DNA from: Adiantum capillus-veneris
Lineage: Eukaryota; Streptophyta; Polypodiopsida; Polypodiales; Pteridaceae
Assembly: GCA_014529385.2 (NCBI GenBank)
Contig: CM043963.1
Location: forward strand, 66,504,895 to 66,568,894
DNA: 64,000 bases
Direction of reading: 5' to 3'
Shown: piece after piece, positions 33,324 through 45,242 of the stretch
Position numbering within the stretch: position 1 is the stretch's first letter
Layout of the letters: every line of letters begins with the position of its first letter
The notes under the pieces: model-generated
Seen by the model: only the letters and a program-made list of their open reading frames with translations
Told to the model about the DNA's origin: nothing
The model's database searches: none
Position numbers and translations under genes: made by a program

Positions 33324-35031
33324 ATGCAAATGATAGTTTGTACATTGATTTTCCTCAAAAGTGGGTGTGGAATTCGAGTTCCAAAAAATGGACAAAGACA
33401 TTATGTTCGTTTGCTTTTAACTATTTGTAAAGGATGTAAATCATTTGAGGATCTACGCTCCGCAAATGGTGTATTGTTTCCAATATTCAAGGCAGCATGC
33501 ATTGCAAGGGGTATCTTGGAAGATGACGGGGAATGGTTTGGATGCATGGAGGAAGCTTGCAGTACACATATATGCTTGCAATTGAGACATTTGTTTGTGA
33601 CCATTCTATTGTTTTGTGAACCCTCCTCCCCTTCGTCTCTTGTGGAAAGATTTCGATTTTTTTTGTCTGAGGACTATCAACACATGTTGGAGATGAGATA
33701 TGAGTCCTTAGATGGATATACACAAGTTGCTGAAGGGTATGTGTTGAGAGATTTGCATAACATTCTTGGTACTTTTGGACGAAGTCTAACTGAATTTCCT
33801 GGAATTCCAATGCCTGATGATCACTTTGTGATACGTGATGAAAATAGCTTGCTTTTCCAAGAGCAATATCCGTGTCACATGAAATGGAGTAGACTCTAAA
33901 TGAAGACCAAAGGATTGCTTTTGAGGCAGTTTTGCATGGATTGACTATTGACGGTGGGGCTATTTTTTTCCTAGATGGTCCTGTAGGGACTGGGAAAACT
34001 TATTTGTATAGTTGTTTGTTGTCACGCATGCATGAAGAAGGAGAAGTTGCATTGGCCACAGCATCTTCTGGTATTTCATCATTGCTATTGTGAAATGGAT
34101 GCACTACACATTCTAGATTCAAGATACCCTTGGACCTTGAAAGTTGCAGCACATGCAATATCCATGTTCAAGGTCAACTTACTGAATTGCTTAGAATGTG
34201 CAAGTTGATTGTGTGGGATGAGGCTCGTATGTAGAAAATGGGACTTTGACAATTGGTGATGAACAGATGATAGCAATCCCCCGTCACATGGTGCTTTCTT
34301 CATCTTCATTGGATGATTTGATAGGTTGCATCTATTCAGAAATTGATAAAGATGTGGTCCATGCAGAATACTTCAAAGAGTGGGTCATGCTTGCTCCAAA
34401 AAACTCTGAAGTTGATATTCTCAATGCTAAGGCCCTGTACACAATGAAAGGTGATGTTGTACAATACTTTAGTGCTGACTCTGTGGTGGAAAACTCGATG
34501 CAAGATCCTTTCTTGTACTCTGTGGAGTTTTTAAATAGTCTCACCTTGGGTGGTGGATTTCCAACACATTGCTTGGAGTTGAAGATGAATGCCCCAATAA
34601 TTCTACTACAGAACATTGATCCAAATCGAGGTCTATATAATGGGACACGCTTGGTGTGCAAGGCATTTCATGCAAGGGTTTTGGAGGCAGAAGTTATTAC
34701 AGGTACACGGGTTGGCACTCAGGTTTTCATCCCTTGAATATGTTTTGTGCATTCTGGTACAAAGTTGCCATTTGTTCTTAGACGGAGATAATTTCTAGTT
34801 AGATTGGATTTTTGTATGACAATAAATAAGTCACAGGGCCAAAGCATTTCCATGTTGGGCCTATACCTGGTGACACCGGTCTTCACTCATGGAAAATTGT
34901 ATGCTGCATTGTCACGTGCACGTTCAGATGCCGCTGGAGTAAAGATTCTCCTACGCGACATTGATGTAAACATAACAATCGTACTAACAACAAACATTGT
35001 GTACCATGAGATATTAAACAATGCCATATGA
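33324..35031 (+). pseudogene. Helitron PIF1-like helicase
   Basis: The frame 33324-33899 covers the Rep-helicase linker (VLFPIFKAACIARGIL). Walker A reads GPVGTGKT at 33977-34000 and Walker B reads LIVWDEA at 34205-34225. Directly after the latter the sequence jumps to TIGDEQMIAIP, so roughly a hundred residues carrying the next helicase motifs are missing. The C-terminal part has LELKMNAPIILLQNIDP, NGTRLVCK, TINKSQGQSI and GKLYAALSRARS. At least four frames are used. The helicase would unwind the strand released by Rep. Confidence 0.92.
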
Positions 35032-35192
35032 AGGTTCCAACCTTTCTTGCTATATGATGATAAATGCGTCACAGGTCAATGCTTGGAGTGAAAATTCTCC
35101 TACATGATGTTGATGTAATTTACAAAACAATTGCACTAACAATAAACATTATGTACCATGAGATATTAATCAATGCCATATGAAGGATCCAA
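34930..35192. repeat. Tandem duplication of the helicase 3' end
   Basis: The stretch from GTAAAGATTCTCCTACGCGA to CATATGAAGGTTCCAA recurs from about 35075 (GTGAAAATTCTCCTACATGA) to 35190 (CATATGAAGGATCCAA), diverged. It duplicates the last codons and the stop region. Confidence 0.85.
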
Positions 35193-36381
35193 TCCTTATC
35201 ATCATTGTCTTCTTCTTTGTATATGTTTCAAATCATAAAATATTTCATGAATTAATTTTCTACCTCTCTCCATAACATTGTCTATTTTTGGTTTCCATTT
35301 GGGTATATAGATCATGGATCAATTTTCTTACATCTTCGAGGTGTCCTTTTTATTAAATGTGAAGGATCATCCACATCCTGGTATGTTTTTGTCCACCATT
35401 AAGACATTATGTGGAGACTATTGTGTTATCTTTGGGATCTTGATTTTTTTTCCATTATTTTAAGAAGAGCCACATTTCTGGTGTGCCCCTTTGCCACACA
35501 AAAAAATTGTTAGGACCATCCACAAGCACTACAAGACCAGGTGTGTGTGCTTGAAATTCGGAATTACGAATTTACTTGGCATAAAGTAAAACTCATGGCT
35601 TTCTTGTTTCCTTATGTGTTACGAACCTTAGGAAGTTGCCATCTATCAATATTTTTACATTGTGTATTTTGGTATACTTCTCCGACGCTGAGCACGGTGT
35701 CTACTCGGTAAGGAAGGAGTGTGTGTCTTCCCAAGATGAAGATGATGCTTAGGTGGTTTGCTAGATATAAAGAATACTCTGTTCCCAATGATTGGGAGTA
35801 CCTCCAGAGTTCTAGGTTTTCTGAGTTGATCTACCAAATCTACTTGCCTAAATAACTTGCATGTTTGGCAATACAATACATAGCTATAATAAATGGTACG
35901 TGTAAATTGTTGTGTTTGGAGCTTCGATTTTATTATTTCAAAAGTCTCGCTTTTTACTACTTTTGTTTGTTAATCCAGGAGATAATCAACCTTGGGATGG
36001 AAAAACGGTCCTTAATTTAGGAATGGAGAAACTCCAAGCCGATTTGCCAATTGCATGATGAAGCAAGCTACATTGATATTGCCTCTTAGATCATTTGTGG
36101 CACAATAGTGTCCTTGATTGTGTTTGTTTCTATGACAAACATATCAATAACTTTGCCATGTTTGTGATCCATTTTAGGCAACGTCCTTTGAAAATATGGA
36201 TACATTTCTAAATGTTTTGGTGTTTATTATGACTTTGTAATTCTATGCAGTAGAGTTTTCCACCTGCGATTTTAGTTTGAGGGATCCAATATATTAGGTT
36301 CATATCTTAGAGATCTTTGTTTAAGCATAACAATTCTATGCATTGATCCTCACATTTGTGAAAGGATATATAGATTGCTAT

Positions 36382-36431
<50 letters not shown>

Positions 36432-36630
36432 GCAATAAGGAAGAGAGAAAATCATGCATGTTGCGTGAGGAAAACTCTAAAGTCTCTCTATGTCTTTTCC
36501 TAAACTTGCACCTCTTATGCTTTGTGTAGATTATGTTTTTTTTGTATGATAAGATGTTATGTTCATAATATTGAGCTGACACATAATTCAGCTTTATATG
36601 CATTGTGATATGCCTAATAGGGAAATCTAG
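35193..36630. other. Helitron 3' region, no clear gene
   Basis: Mostly AT-rich. A short stretch at 35990-36075 reads EIINLGMEKRSLI then, after a stop, EWRNSKPICQLHDEASYIDIAS, preceded by a splice-acceptor-like AATCCAG; it could be a captured exon but no family is recognised. A GA tract lies at 36386-36429. Confidence 0.45.
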
Positions 36631-36762
36631 ATCCAAATTGATGCACTGAAGGACCAGGACCTTGCTCTAAAAGGAGAGGTAACCTGGCTGAAGGTCGACC
36701 TGAATCGATTGAATGCGTTGATGACAAAGATGGCTCAAACTTCTGATGGCCATGCCATATAG
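36631..36762 (+). pseudogene. Short coiled-coil remnant resembling the 52.6-kb ORF
   Basis: The frame reads IQIDALKDQDLALKGEV then TWLKVDLNRLNALMTKMAQ and ends at TAG 36760. Spacing and residues resemble LKEQIFLLRKEVNVLKTQLN and RLNAIASRM of the intact ORF at 52629-53033, sharing LK-Q, EV, LK and LNRLNA in register. Leucine-zipper convergence is possible over so short a length. No start codon context is evident, so this is at best a fragment. Confidence 0.4.
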
Positions 36763-37934
36763 CAACGTTCAACCTTGGCTACTAGAAATAATTGAAGTGC
36801 GTACTTCTGTGTGTTGATTTGATTCATTGTCTTGATGTACTAAAGCATACCTTGCTTTGAACTACGTTGGTAGGATAAATTAGTGAGCATGTTGTTTTGT
36901 TTGGTTTTATACTTGTGTTGCTTGATCTACATGGCATAAAGCCATAGAGTATCCTTGAATTAAGTTTTGAGACCTCGGTTGAGATGACATTTTTGTCAAA
37001 ACAATATGAGGTACTACCTTTGTGGCTAGGGGACGTAAGGTAGCATGTTGCTAGAAAAGAGGCTTCCATCATTACAACTATGCTTAGCTATGTGAGCTTC
37101 AAGGTTACAATTTGGGACCATTGAGACCCTGTTATGATGTGTATCCACAAAGTATGTATAATGTATCGTAACTGGGGAAGGTTCAAACAAGACGATAGAG
37201 TTTGTGGGATTGTTTTTACAAAAGGGTCATCGATGTATGATAGTGTAGGAAATTTGGATGTTATTATTATAATTATTATATATTACCAATTGAAACTACA
37301 CCAACGCATCCTTTGCCACTAACTATTTTGTTTGTTTCCTAAGAGTTTTGACATTTTGCATAGAGTGAACAGTGTAAATCATAAATAAAATCTTTCGGTG
37401 TTTGAAGGTTTATTGGTATTGCATTTGGAGCTACTTCTTTTCAAAAAAGGCATCAAAATTGCAAAACTAAGTGTTGCCTCTGTTTTAAGTTGTTGCATAT
37501 GTGCAATATTTTTCATGTTTTTTCATCTCATTATGTGGAAAATGTTGAAATTTTGTGGCTTATGTACACATAAACGAGTAGATTTATGCGGCTCTTTATG
37601 CATGTCTACGAGTGATCGAGAACTAATATTCTGTTATAAATTTAAGAGTTTCAATGGTATTAATAGTGTTCTCTTTTGGTTTGCACCAACATATGGATCA
37701 CATATTATAGTTGCTATGTTAATTCAATTCTCTATACACTTTGATTGTCATGGAAAACTGATGTTATGATGTTTCTTGAATGGGATTGAAATATTGTATT
37801 TATAGATGCCACGTCAAAGAAGGCATTGGACAGTATCTACATTTAGATGGATGCTTCATCATCCTCCATTTCTTATCTATGGTAGGATCTAAGTATATCC
37901 TTTGTAAAATTTTCAGCTTGGTGTTCAAACTAAC

Positions 37935-38400
37935 AATTTCATCGTTTAGATCCACCTGGTTGGAGAGGCCCACTTAGTACACATGATGTAGTACACATTC
38001 TTGAAAGCTTTGAAGTTGTTAGGTAAGGAACATCAATGACGCACAATGCTTTTTTATATAATTTTTTGGCTATTGAACTTATTCTAATTAACCAGTTGGC
38101 TTGCATGAATCACTATTATCGTCATAACATTTTAATGGAAGTGCATGAGTTTTTTGGAGGACACAAAGGATACTTTCATATCAGTGTGTCTTTGAATCGG
38201 GTTTAGCTCGCATACGGGTTCGCGAGCTTGAAGATTGCTTGCCGGCCAATGCAGAATACTCTTATAGAGATAGATCTAAGAATTGGAGGATTGTATTATA
38301 CACCCTGTATGAGGGGCGTCATCGTTTTGGTAGGAGTGTTCGTTGTGTGGGTCCATGGGTTCTGCGAGTTCCAAATGCAACATCCCAAAGGCTCTCGTTT
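37935..38400 (+). pseudogene. Unidentified exon-like fragments
   Basis: One stretch near 37949-38024 reads LDPPGWRGPLSTHDVVHILE and ends at a donor-like AG/GTAAGG. A second begins after an acceptor-like TTAACCAG at about 38096, reads ACMNHYYRHNILMEVHEFFG then, after a frame change near 38200, LARIRVRELEDCLPANAEYS, WRIVLYTLYEGRHRFGRSV and RCVGPWVLRVP, ending at TGA near 38402. Composition looks coding, but I do not recognise the family. It may be a host gene piece captured by the Helitron or a remnant of another element. Confidence 0.35.
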
Positions 38401-38544
38401 TGAAGTTGTAGTTGTTTGTTAGTTAAGATTTAGTGGCTTTCAAAAAACTTTTTCTTTAGATACAAATATTAGGTTATGCTTACAACGACTACTTACAACG
38501 ACTACTTACAGTAATGGAAGTGGATTGTTGTTTTTCTTTTAGTG

Positions 38545-38548
<4 letters not shown>

Positions 38549-38602
<54 letters not shown>
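38549..38602. repeat. (CT)n microsatellite
   Basis: About 53 bases of CT inside the Helitron 3' region. The open frame at 37398-37769 upstream is hydrophobic, low in complexity and not called. Confidence 0.97.
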
Positions 38603-38604
<2 letters not shown>

Positions 38605-38830
38605 GTGTAGTCTTTTAAATTTATGCTCTATAGTTGTGTGTTCATTTAATTCTCTATGCACTTTCTATTGTTGCACAAAGTCAATGTGATTTAAAGCATT
38701 ATTGCAGATAATAAAGCATTTAAGATATGGTTCTCACTACCTTGAATTGGATGCATAAAGAATACTTACACATGTTATCCTTTATAAGAAGGGGGAAGGG
38801 GGGGTTACACAAAATTGAATGATACTCCTT

Positions 38831-38863
38831 CTTGGCTGCAGCAACGCGCAGGTCGCATACTAG
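38831..38863 (+). mobile_element. Helitron 3' terminus, plus strand
   Basis: It reads CTTGGCTGCAGCAACGCGCA then GGTCGCATACTAG. CTGC and GCAG can pair around AGCAACGC to form the terminal hairpin, and CTAG ends the element ten or so bases later. It nearly matches the minus-strand terminus at 24548-24580. The next base is C rather than the usual T. Confidence 0.72.
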
Positions 38864-39332
38864 CTACTATATATGAAGCAGCTTCAATTTTTCAAGGAAG
38901 GAGAGATTCTCCATGTGTCACTCACCGCTTGGCTTAAGAGAAAACCTTGCAAAACAAAAGTGAAGGGTTAGATTTAAAATACAAAACTAAAGGGTAACAT
39001 TGTAATAAGTAATACGCTTTTCAGAATGTAAAGTCAATAGACTTTCTACTTTGCACAGAATAAATGTTTCAATTTAAATGTACATAACAAAAATTTGATA
39101 ATTTTAGTGAAGATTTTATTACTTAATAAGAATTTAATTTTTGAATATATATATTTGGCTTTATCTTTTCAAGGGGTTTTTTTCAAGACCAACATTGATA
39201 TTTTCTAGAGATTTCTAAATGTTTATCTTTTTTGAAGAGATCGAGGAAAAAAAAAGCTCGCCTCATGTCGACTTGGTGATTTCTTGCTTTGAGGAAATGC
39301 ATGCAAATAAAGTAGACAATCCACGTTATTGG

Positions 39333-39398
<66 letters not shown>

Positions 39399-39928
39399 TT
39401 TGTATGTGTATGCACACCTGCACATACATGAGAGAGAAAAAAATTATTGTTGAGCTCATAGGCACTGTATCTCACCAAGGGCATCCTTCAAGCCCTTCCA
39501 ATTTCCAAGATATTATGGTTTTCTTCGCATTATAATGTAATTTTAAAAGAATAGTTAATGTTTCACCTGTAGAAAATGTATGAAATGCCTAATAAAAACA
39601 TACCCTCAATTGGCACCCCAAATGAGGAGAGAGAGATTGCCTTGCAGGACCTTTTACCAGTTCTTAGATATTTTGTCCTTTTTATTTTTAAGAGTTTAAA
39701 GGTGGGCCATGCTTTAAAATCTATAAGTTCTCCAAACTTTGACACTCAAGGGTGCCTATTAAATATCAACACTAGAGAGAGAGAGAGAGAGAGAGAGGAT
39801 AATTTTTGAGCGCCCAATGAGTGCTGCAGAAATGAGAAGTAGGGAGAGAGAAAGACATAGCAAAACGTACAAGGGTTTAGGAACAATTTAAAAAGACACT
39901 AAAAGTTGCATGAGTCTTCAACAAAAAG

Positions 39929-39972
<44 letters not shown>

Positions 39973-40295
39973 TTTGTTGCGCGGGGGGGGGGGCATAGAA
40001 ATTTTGAATGTCATAATTACTATACTATAGCAAGAGCAGGAGGCCTCAACACCTAAGTGTCAAATCTTTGATTCAAGCAGAATATATATATAGATATATA
40101 TACACACACACATATGTACACATACACATATCCATATATTCCTTTATTTAGACATTCATTTATTTATTTACAAACACAAATACATACACATACACACATA
40201 TACATATACATACATATGCACGTGTCTCTAAGTGTGTATACTTATTTATTTGTTTATATATACACACACATAGACACATGCATATGGATATATGT

Positions 40296-40327
<32 letters not shown>

Positions 40328-40354
40328 TTATATATAAAAAAGAAAAACTACCAA
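38864..40354. repeat. Non-coding with many microsatellites
   Basis: GT then GA at 39333-39396, GA at 39774-39797 and 39937-39970, poly-G at 39980-39991, and a TA/CA/GT-rich block at 40083-40330. No gene was recognised; frames such as 40114-40359 are translations of these repeats. Confidence 0.85.
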
Positions 40355-41551
40355 TGTAACATTTAATGGTCTAGTAACTTGGGTGTAGCGCAAAATAGCA
40401 TGAACATAGTGAGCATTTCATTAGAATAGCTTCCTAATGAGAATAACAAAAGTGATTGGGTGGAGAGAGCAACAAAAAAAGTATAACACCTAGCTAGATA
40501 GCATGGACAATATTTCAAAAGAGAGAGAAATTAAGCAATTGACAACAGTTGAGGACCGGATTTGCGTGGACCCGGTCCCCCCTCCAAAAGGATTTGTATT
40601 ATGGTTTCTCTCATCAAGAGAGACATTTTACAATACAATTCTTTGTGTTCCTTCAAAACTATCTAGTGCAATGAAGATGGAAACTTCATGCACTAAGCAA
40701 AATACTTATCAAACACAACATCAATTCCCTCACGGTCTCAGACCCAAGACCTCACACACCTTCCAACATGGTGAGAGCTAGCGGGGTATGAAAATAGATT
40801 AAGAGGAAGAAGGAGTATTCGTATGAGAAACATGTACATCCCCTCACATAATCACTCATATTATCATAGCTTAGCTTAGTAATTAGCATGGTAGAAGAGA
40901 TGAGCATGCATTGAAGCTTGGCTATTGATTGGATTTGCATCACAAAGCCAAGAGTTGTTGGTGTAGGCATCCCTTCTCACAACCTTGGAGTAGGTGGTAA
41001 GCTTTCCATTAAAGCTTGAGAAGGAGAGAAAGTCTTCTTTGCTTCACACATGAGATTGTGTGAGTGTGTGTGTGATAATGCCTTGCAAAAATCAGCCCCC
41101 CCTCTCTCTCTTGGTCGACCCCTCTTGCTATTTGCTCATCCTCACACCTCATTGGACCTCCCCAGGCCTAGCCAATGGAAATTAAGCAACATAAGTGATA
41201 GTCTTCTTACATGTGTCCCCCTTTCCCCTTTTGTGAGAGCTTTAGGTAATTAATTAATTCAACTAGACTCTCATTGGACCCCTTTGCCTCCTGGCCAATA
41301 GGAATCAAGCAAGCCATTGGGTTGCTGAATGCTCATTGGACCCCTTGGGAGACTATCCAATAGTGTTCTAGAGAGCTTAATTCTTATTGGTTCTTTTATT
41401 AAGTGTTTTTAAATTAATTAAACTAGATTTACTCTAGCTTATTTCTCATTGGTACACCTCCAAGGACATCCAATAGGAACTGAGTACACCTTGTGGGCAT
41501 CTGGGCTAGGGAGCTGACATGTGTCCCTCATTCCCTTTGTGTAAAGGGAGC

Positions 41552-41586
<35 letters not shown>

Positions 41587-42406
41587 TTTCTCTCTCATCT
41601 CCTACTTCTAGGGCTTGCCCCCTCCTATGTAGGGATGGTTGAAGACTTTTGGGACACACACAAAGCATCCAATCTCCCTAGGCTTTTGACCTTTGGACAG
41701 AACCTTTGAATTTTGGAACCTTAGCATTTTGGAAGTCTTAATGGGCTGAACCTTAGGGTCTTTTAAGTCCATTGGTGCACATTGCTCTTTTGCAGATGGC
41801 CCCCTTTTTTTTATCACTATTTTCCCTCCTTTGGATCCCTATTGTGGCCAGTTTGCTAGCTTAACCAATATTCTAGCTTTTTCTCCTGTGGCACTTCCCC
41901 ATATTAAATGATCAATTTAACATGAGAAAATCATTTAGGAGAATTAGATATTGTTTATTATGACATTACCTATCTCTTGAAATCATAGTCGTCCTCGACT
42001 ATGGGGTAGAGAAGATAAAGCATAATCATTAGTCCTTTTTCCTAGCGAGTACAGGATCCCTCTGCTACCCTACGAGATCGTTCCAGAATGGATGACTAGT
42101 CCATTTGGCGCTTGAGAGCCTTAGCTGCCGCAAGCATGTCTGCACATTAGTCCTATCAATCTTCCATAGTAGAGTGAAAAGCTCTACTTGGTGTTTGGGA
42201 GAGGCAAACTTGATCTAAGCATGCACACTACTTCACATTTGTGCACAATAGAAAAAAAGAGTCTTATTAGACAAAAAATTTGTTCATTTTTAACATTTGT
42301 ACATTTTCTTACTCTTGGGAAGCAATGTAAGCATTGGCAAGGTTTAGGTTATCCTTTAATTGTATGCCTTGCATCCATCTAGCATCTTCAAAAGCATAAT
42401 TCTTAA
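40355..42406 (-). repeat. Chromovirus LTR, left copy (3' LTR), truncated
   Basis: On the plus strand it starts TGTAACATTTAATGG and aligns with 47939-49988 for its whole length with scattered substitutions and small indels; similarity stops at ATTCTTAA where LINE sequence begins. It contains a TG microsatellite at 41553-41584 and four ATTGG...CCAAT modules between 41151 and 41476. The open frames inside are not genes. Confidence 0.9.
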
Positions 42407-43080
42407 ATTGTGCACGAGGCTAATTGGTGTAGCCCCCTCAACAAAGTATGGAAGAGGCACTAGACAGAAAAACGATGAGAGGGAGTCATGGAGAACACCT
42501 GGAAGCAAAGATGGCCTTAGTATATGAATATATTCTTGTGGAATGTGATGTGGGGTGCTCTACCGACGGGCGTAAAGATACAAGAAAGAGGCATCGGGTC
42601 CGATAGTTGCTCGGGGTGCAGAATAGCTAGTGAAGACCTAGCCCACCTTTTCATGGGATGACAGGCAATCAGGGGCATGGCTAGGAAAATATGCAAGTGG
42701 ATTCAAAGGACATGGAAAATTAAGTTCTTCAAGAATGATCTGTTCTTTGGTAGTAATAGGATGGGAAGTCCCGCTCTTCTAGTATGCAGTTAAGTAATTA
42801 GGTACTACTTCTTGCACCATATTTGGCAAGCAAGGAACCGCTGCATGTTTGAGGGGGATCTAGCTGTGGCAAGCTTTCATGAAATCACGCAAGAGATCAG
42901 ATTGATGTCCACATGATCGGATGCAAACAAGCCTCATAGGACTGGTCTAGAACAATACATAACATCTTGTAATAAGTAAACCCGAGGAGTAGAAGTGGTT
43001 TCTCTGCCAAGTAGATTACTTGTAATCTTTTGACCCTCAAGGCTCGGTCTGAGCTTGAGGATTGGTGTATATTTCGAAGT
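42407..43080 (+). pseudogene. LINE ORF2 C-terminus and 3' end
   Basis: Plus-strand frames give LWNVMWGALPTGVKIQERGI, CSGC, EDLAHLFMG and ARKICKWIQ, the layout of the zinc-binding domain (zf-RVT) at the end of plant LINE ORF2. From 42960 to 43078 it aligns with the LINE 3' end at 27490-27612 (GTGGTTTCTCTGCCAAGTAG), then stops before the hairpin and tail. It sits between the chromovirus LTR and integrase, so it inserted there with loss of element sequence, or a later deletion joined them. Confidence 0.75.
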
Positions 43081-43700
43081 ACTTCTCCACTAAGGGTAAG
43101 TACTTCTCCCATTGGGGACTTTGATCTACTTCCGTTACATAGGCTTTTAGTAGATCAAGAATAGTTAGGTTAGCTATTTCACTTTGGCCATCCGTTTGCG
43201 GGTGATAGGCCGAAGAGAAATTTAGCCTTGTTCCTAAATTCTCAAAGAGACCCTTCCAGAAATTACTGGTCATTCTAGGATCTCTATCGAACACTATGGA
43301 CATTGGCAAGCCATGGTACTTGAAAATTTGTGAAATGAAGAGGGTTGCCATTTGATGGGCTTTGATAGTCTTTTTGATAGGTATAAAATGAGCTTGTTTA
43401 CTGAACCTGTCTACTATCGTCCATATTCCCGTATTCCCACGGATAGACTTAGGTAATCCAAGGATATGCTTCCCCATGGTGAATTAGGGATTGGCAAAGG
43501 TTGAAGCAATCCAAGTTGCTTCCCTCTATCAAACTTCGTCATTTGGCATACCACACATTTAGAGACATACTCTTGTATGTTTGCTTTCATGGTAGAACAA
43601 TAGAAATATGTTTCAATCCCCTTTAGGGTAGACTAAATCCCTCTATGCCCTGCATAAGGAGGAGCATGAGATTCATATATTACTTTCTCACGTAGTGAGC
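43081..43700 (-). pseudogene. Chromovirus integrase, core
   Basis: Read downward from about 43700: ESHAPPYAGHRGI and, past a stop, CVVCQMTKFDRGK form the HHCC zinc region (one histidine-side stop at 43634). The core has TIVDRFSKQAHFIPIKK, SIVFDRDPRM and YHPQTDGQSEIAN, so all three acidic residues of the DDE triad are present. The frame follows SPQWEKYLPLVE and then runs into LINE sequence (KYFEIYTNPQ is encoded by the junction). The C-terminal domain is missing here but present at 50019-50390. Confidence 0.92.
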
Positions 43701-44049
43701 TAGTAACGCATAGTCTATTGCCATAGAGAAGATAACCATCTTGTAAAGTAAATGGTTCCTCTTTCTTCCCTAATGCAAGGGCTGAAATCACATCTTTAAA
43801 ACCGGAATCAATAGCATACTCATCTATCATAGAAGATAGATCACTGTGAGTTGCTATGGAAACCGCATTCACTCTCGGCCGTCTTGAGAGTGCATCGACT
43901 GCTTGATTATTCTTGCCAGCAATGTGAGCAATATGAAAATGAAATTGCAAAAGAAAGTTTGCGCACCTCATTTATTTGTGGGAGAGCTTGGTCTACATCA
44001 TGAATTACTTAAGACTTTGGTGATCCGTTCGCAAAATGAAAGGAGTCCC
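43701..44049 (-). pseudogene. Chromovirus RNase H C-terminus and linker
   Basis: The frame at 43633-43971 carries FHFHIAHIAGKNNQAVDALS, the end of gypsy RNase H, and a linker to the integrase zinc region. It is separated from the preceding RT-RNase H frame by a frameshift and stop around 43975-44049. Confidence 0.88.
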
Positions 44050-45242
44050 TTATAAATAGTGCTTCCATGAATCTAAGGCATGTAGAACTGCGAGGATTTC
44101 CTTTTCATATATGCCTAGAGCTTGCTCAACATAGTCGAGCCTTCGGCTTTCATAGCCTATGGCGTGCCCTTCTTGGAGCAAAACAGCTCCAAGGCAATCA
44201 CCACAAGCATCACATTGGACCTCAAATGGCTTTGAGAGATCCGTTAGTGTAAGCACAGGTTGAGAGATAAGCTTTTCTTTAAGATTTTTGAAAGCATTGT
44301 TCTCCTTGGCAGACCATGTGTACCTAACGTTTTTCTTTGTTAGGTCATGTAATGGTCTTGCTATTAGTGAGAACTTTTCTATAAAGCGTCTATAGTATGC
44401 GCACATACCTATAAAGCTTCTTAATTCATAAAGATTCCTTGGTTTAGGCCATCCTTTTATTACCTCTAACTTTGATGGATCCATTTGGATGCCATCTTGA
44501 GAGATAATGTGACCTAAATACTGAATCTCTTGAAAGAAAAATTCACTTTTCTTTTGATTAACATAAAGTTTATTCTCTCTTAGAACTTGAAATATTACCT
44601 GGAGCTGTTGCTTGTGTTCGTCTAATGAATTAGAATAGATGATGATATCATCAAGGAACACTCCAATAAAGGTTCGGTGAGGCCTGAATAACTTCTCCAT
44701 CAAGCGGTAGAATGTGGCTGATGCATTGGTCAAGCCAAAAGGCATGACAATGTATTCGTAAAGACCAAACTTATTGCGAAATGCGGTCTTTACAATGTCT
44801 TGATCAACTATCCTTATTTGATGATAGCCACTTTTTTAGGTCAATCCTATTGAAGTAGGTGGACCCTTGTAGCTTATCAAATAGGTCTTCTACTCGTGCA
44901 ACGGGAAACCTATTAATGATAGTGATCCTATTTAGTGCTCTATAGTCGACACAAATACGATATGTGCCGTCTTTCTTTTGCACTAAAAGAACACGAGAAC
45001 AAAATGGAGATGAGCTAGGCCTAACCATGCCCTTCTCAACTAACTCATTCCCTTGCTGCATAATCTCCTCTTGTTGAGCTTGAGAAACTCTACAAGGAGG
45101 TTTGTTAGGCGGTGAACTTCCTAGAAGAAGTTCAATTGCATGGTCATCATTGCCTCGTTTAGGAGGTAGCTCACAAGGGATTTCGTCAATACAGACATCT
45201 TAAAACCCTTTGAGAAAATTGGATAACTCTAATTCCTTTTGA
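44050..45242 (-). pseudogene. Chromovirus reverse transcriptase and RNase H start
   Basis: Upstream linker reads DEIPCELPPKRGNDDHAIEL, then NELVEKGMVRPSSSPFCSRV, VQKKDGTYRICVDYRALN and DLFDKLQGSTYFNRIDLK. A stop and frameshift at about 44835-44745 interrupt, after which MPFGLTNASATFYRLME, VFLDDIIIYSNS (catalytic LDD present), YLGHIISQDGIQMDPSK and RSFIGMCAYYRRFI follow. RNase H begins at FEVQCDACGDCLGAVLLQEG and reaches EKEILAVLHALDSWKHYL. Apart from the one break this is well preserved. Confidence 0.94.

Larger units (their letters stand above)
30780..38863 (+). mobile_element. Helitron (rolling-circle transposon), decayed, RepHel type
   Basis: A Rep-helicase coding region (about 30870-35031) in many frames is followed by 3.8 kb without clear element genes and a Helitron-type 3' end at 38831-38863. 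The left limit is only the first reading frame resembling the protein; I did not find a 5' TC terminus. That the 3' end belongs to the same element is inferred from orientation and order. Numerous stops, frameshifts and a helicase deletion make it inactive. Confidence 0.7.

Noticed and set aside
37398-37769. 123-codon hydrophobic plus-strand frame in the Helitron region
   Set aside because: AT-driven F/L/I/C-rich composition without motif. It could be chance; only the fragments after 37935 look coding.
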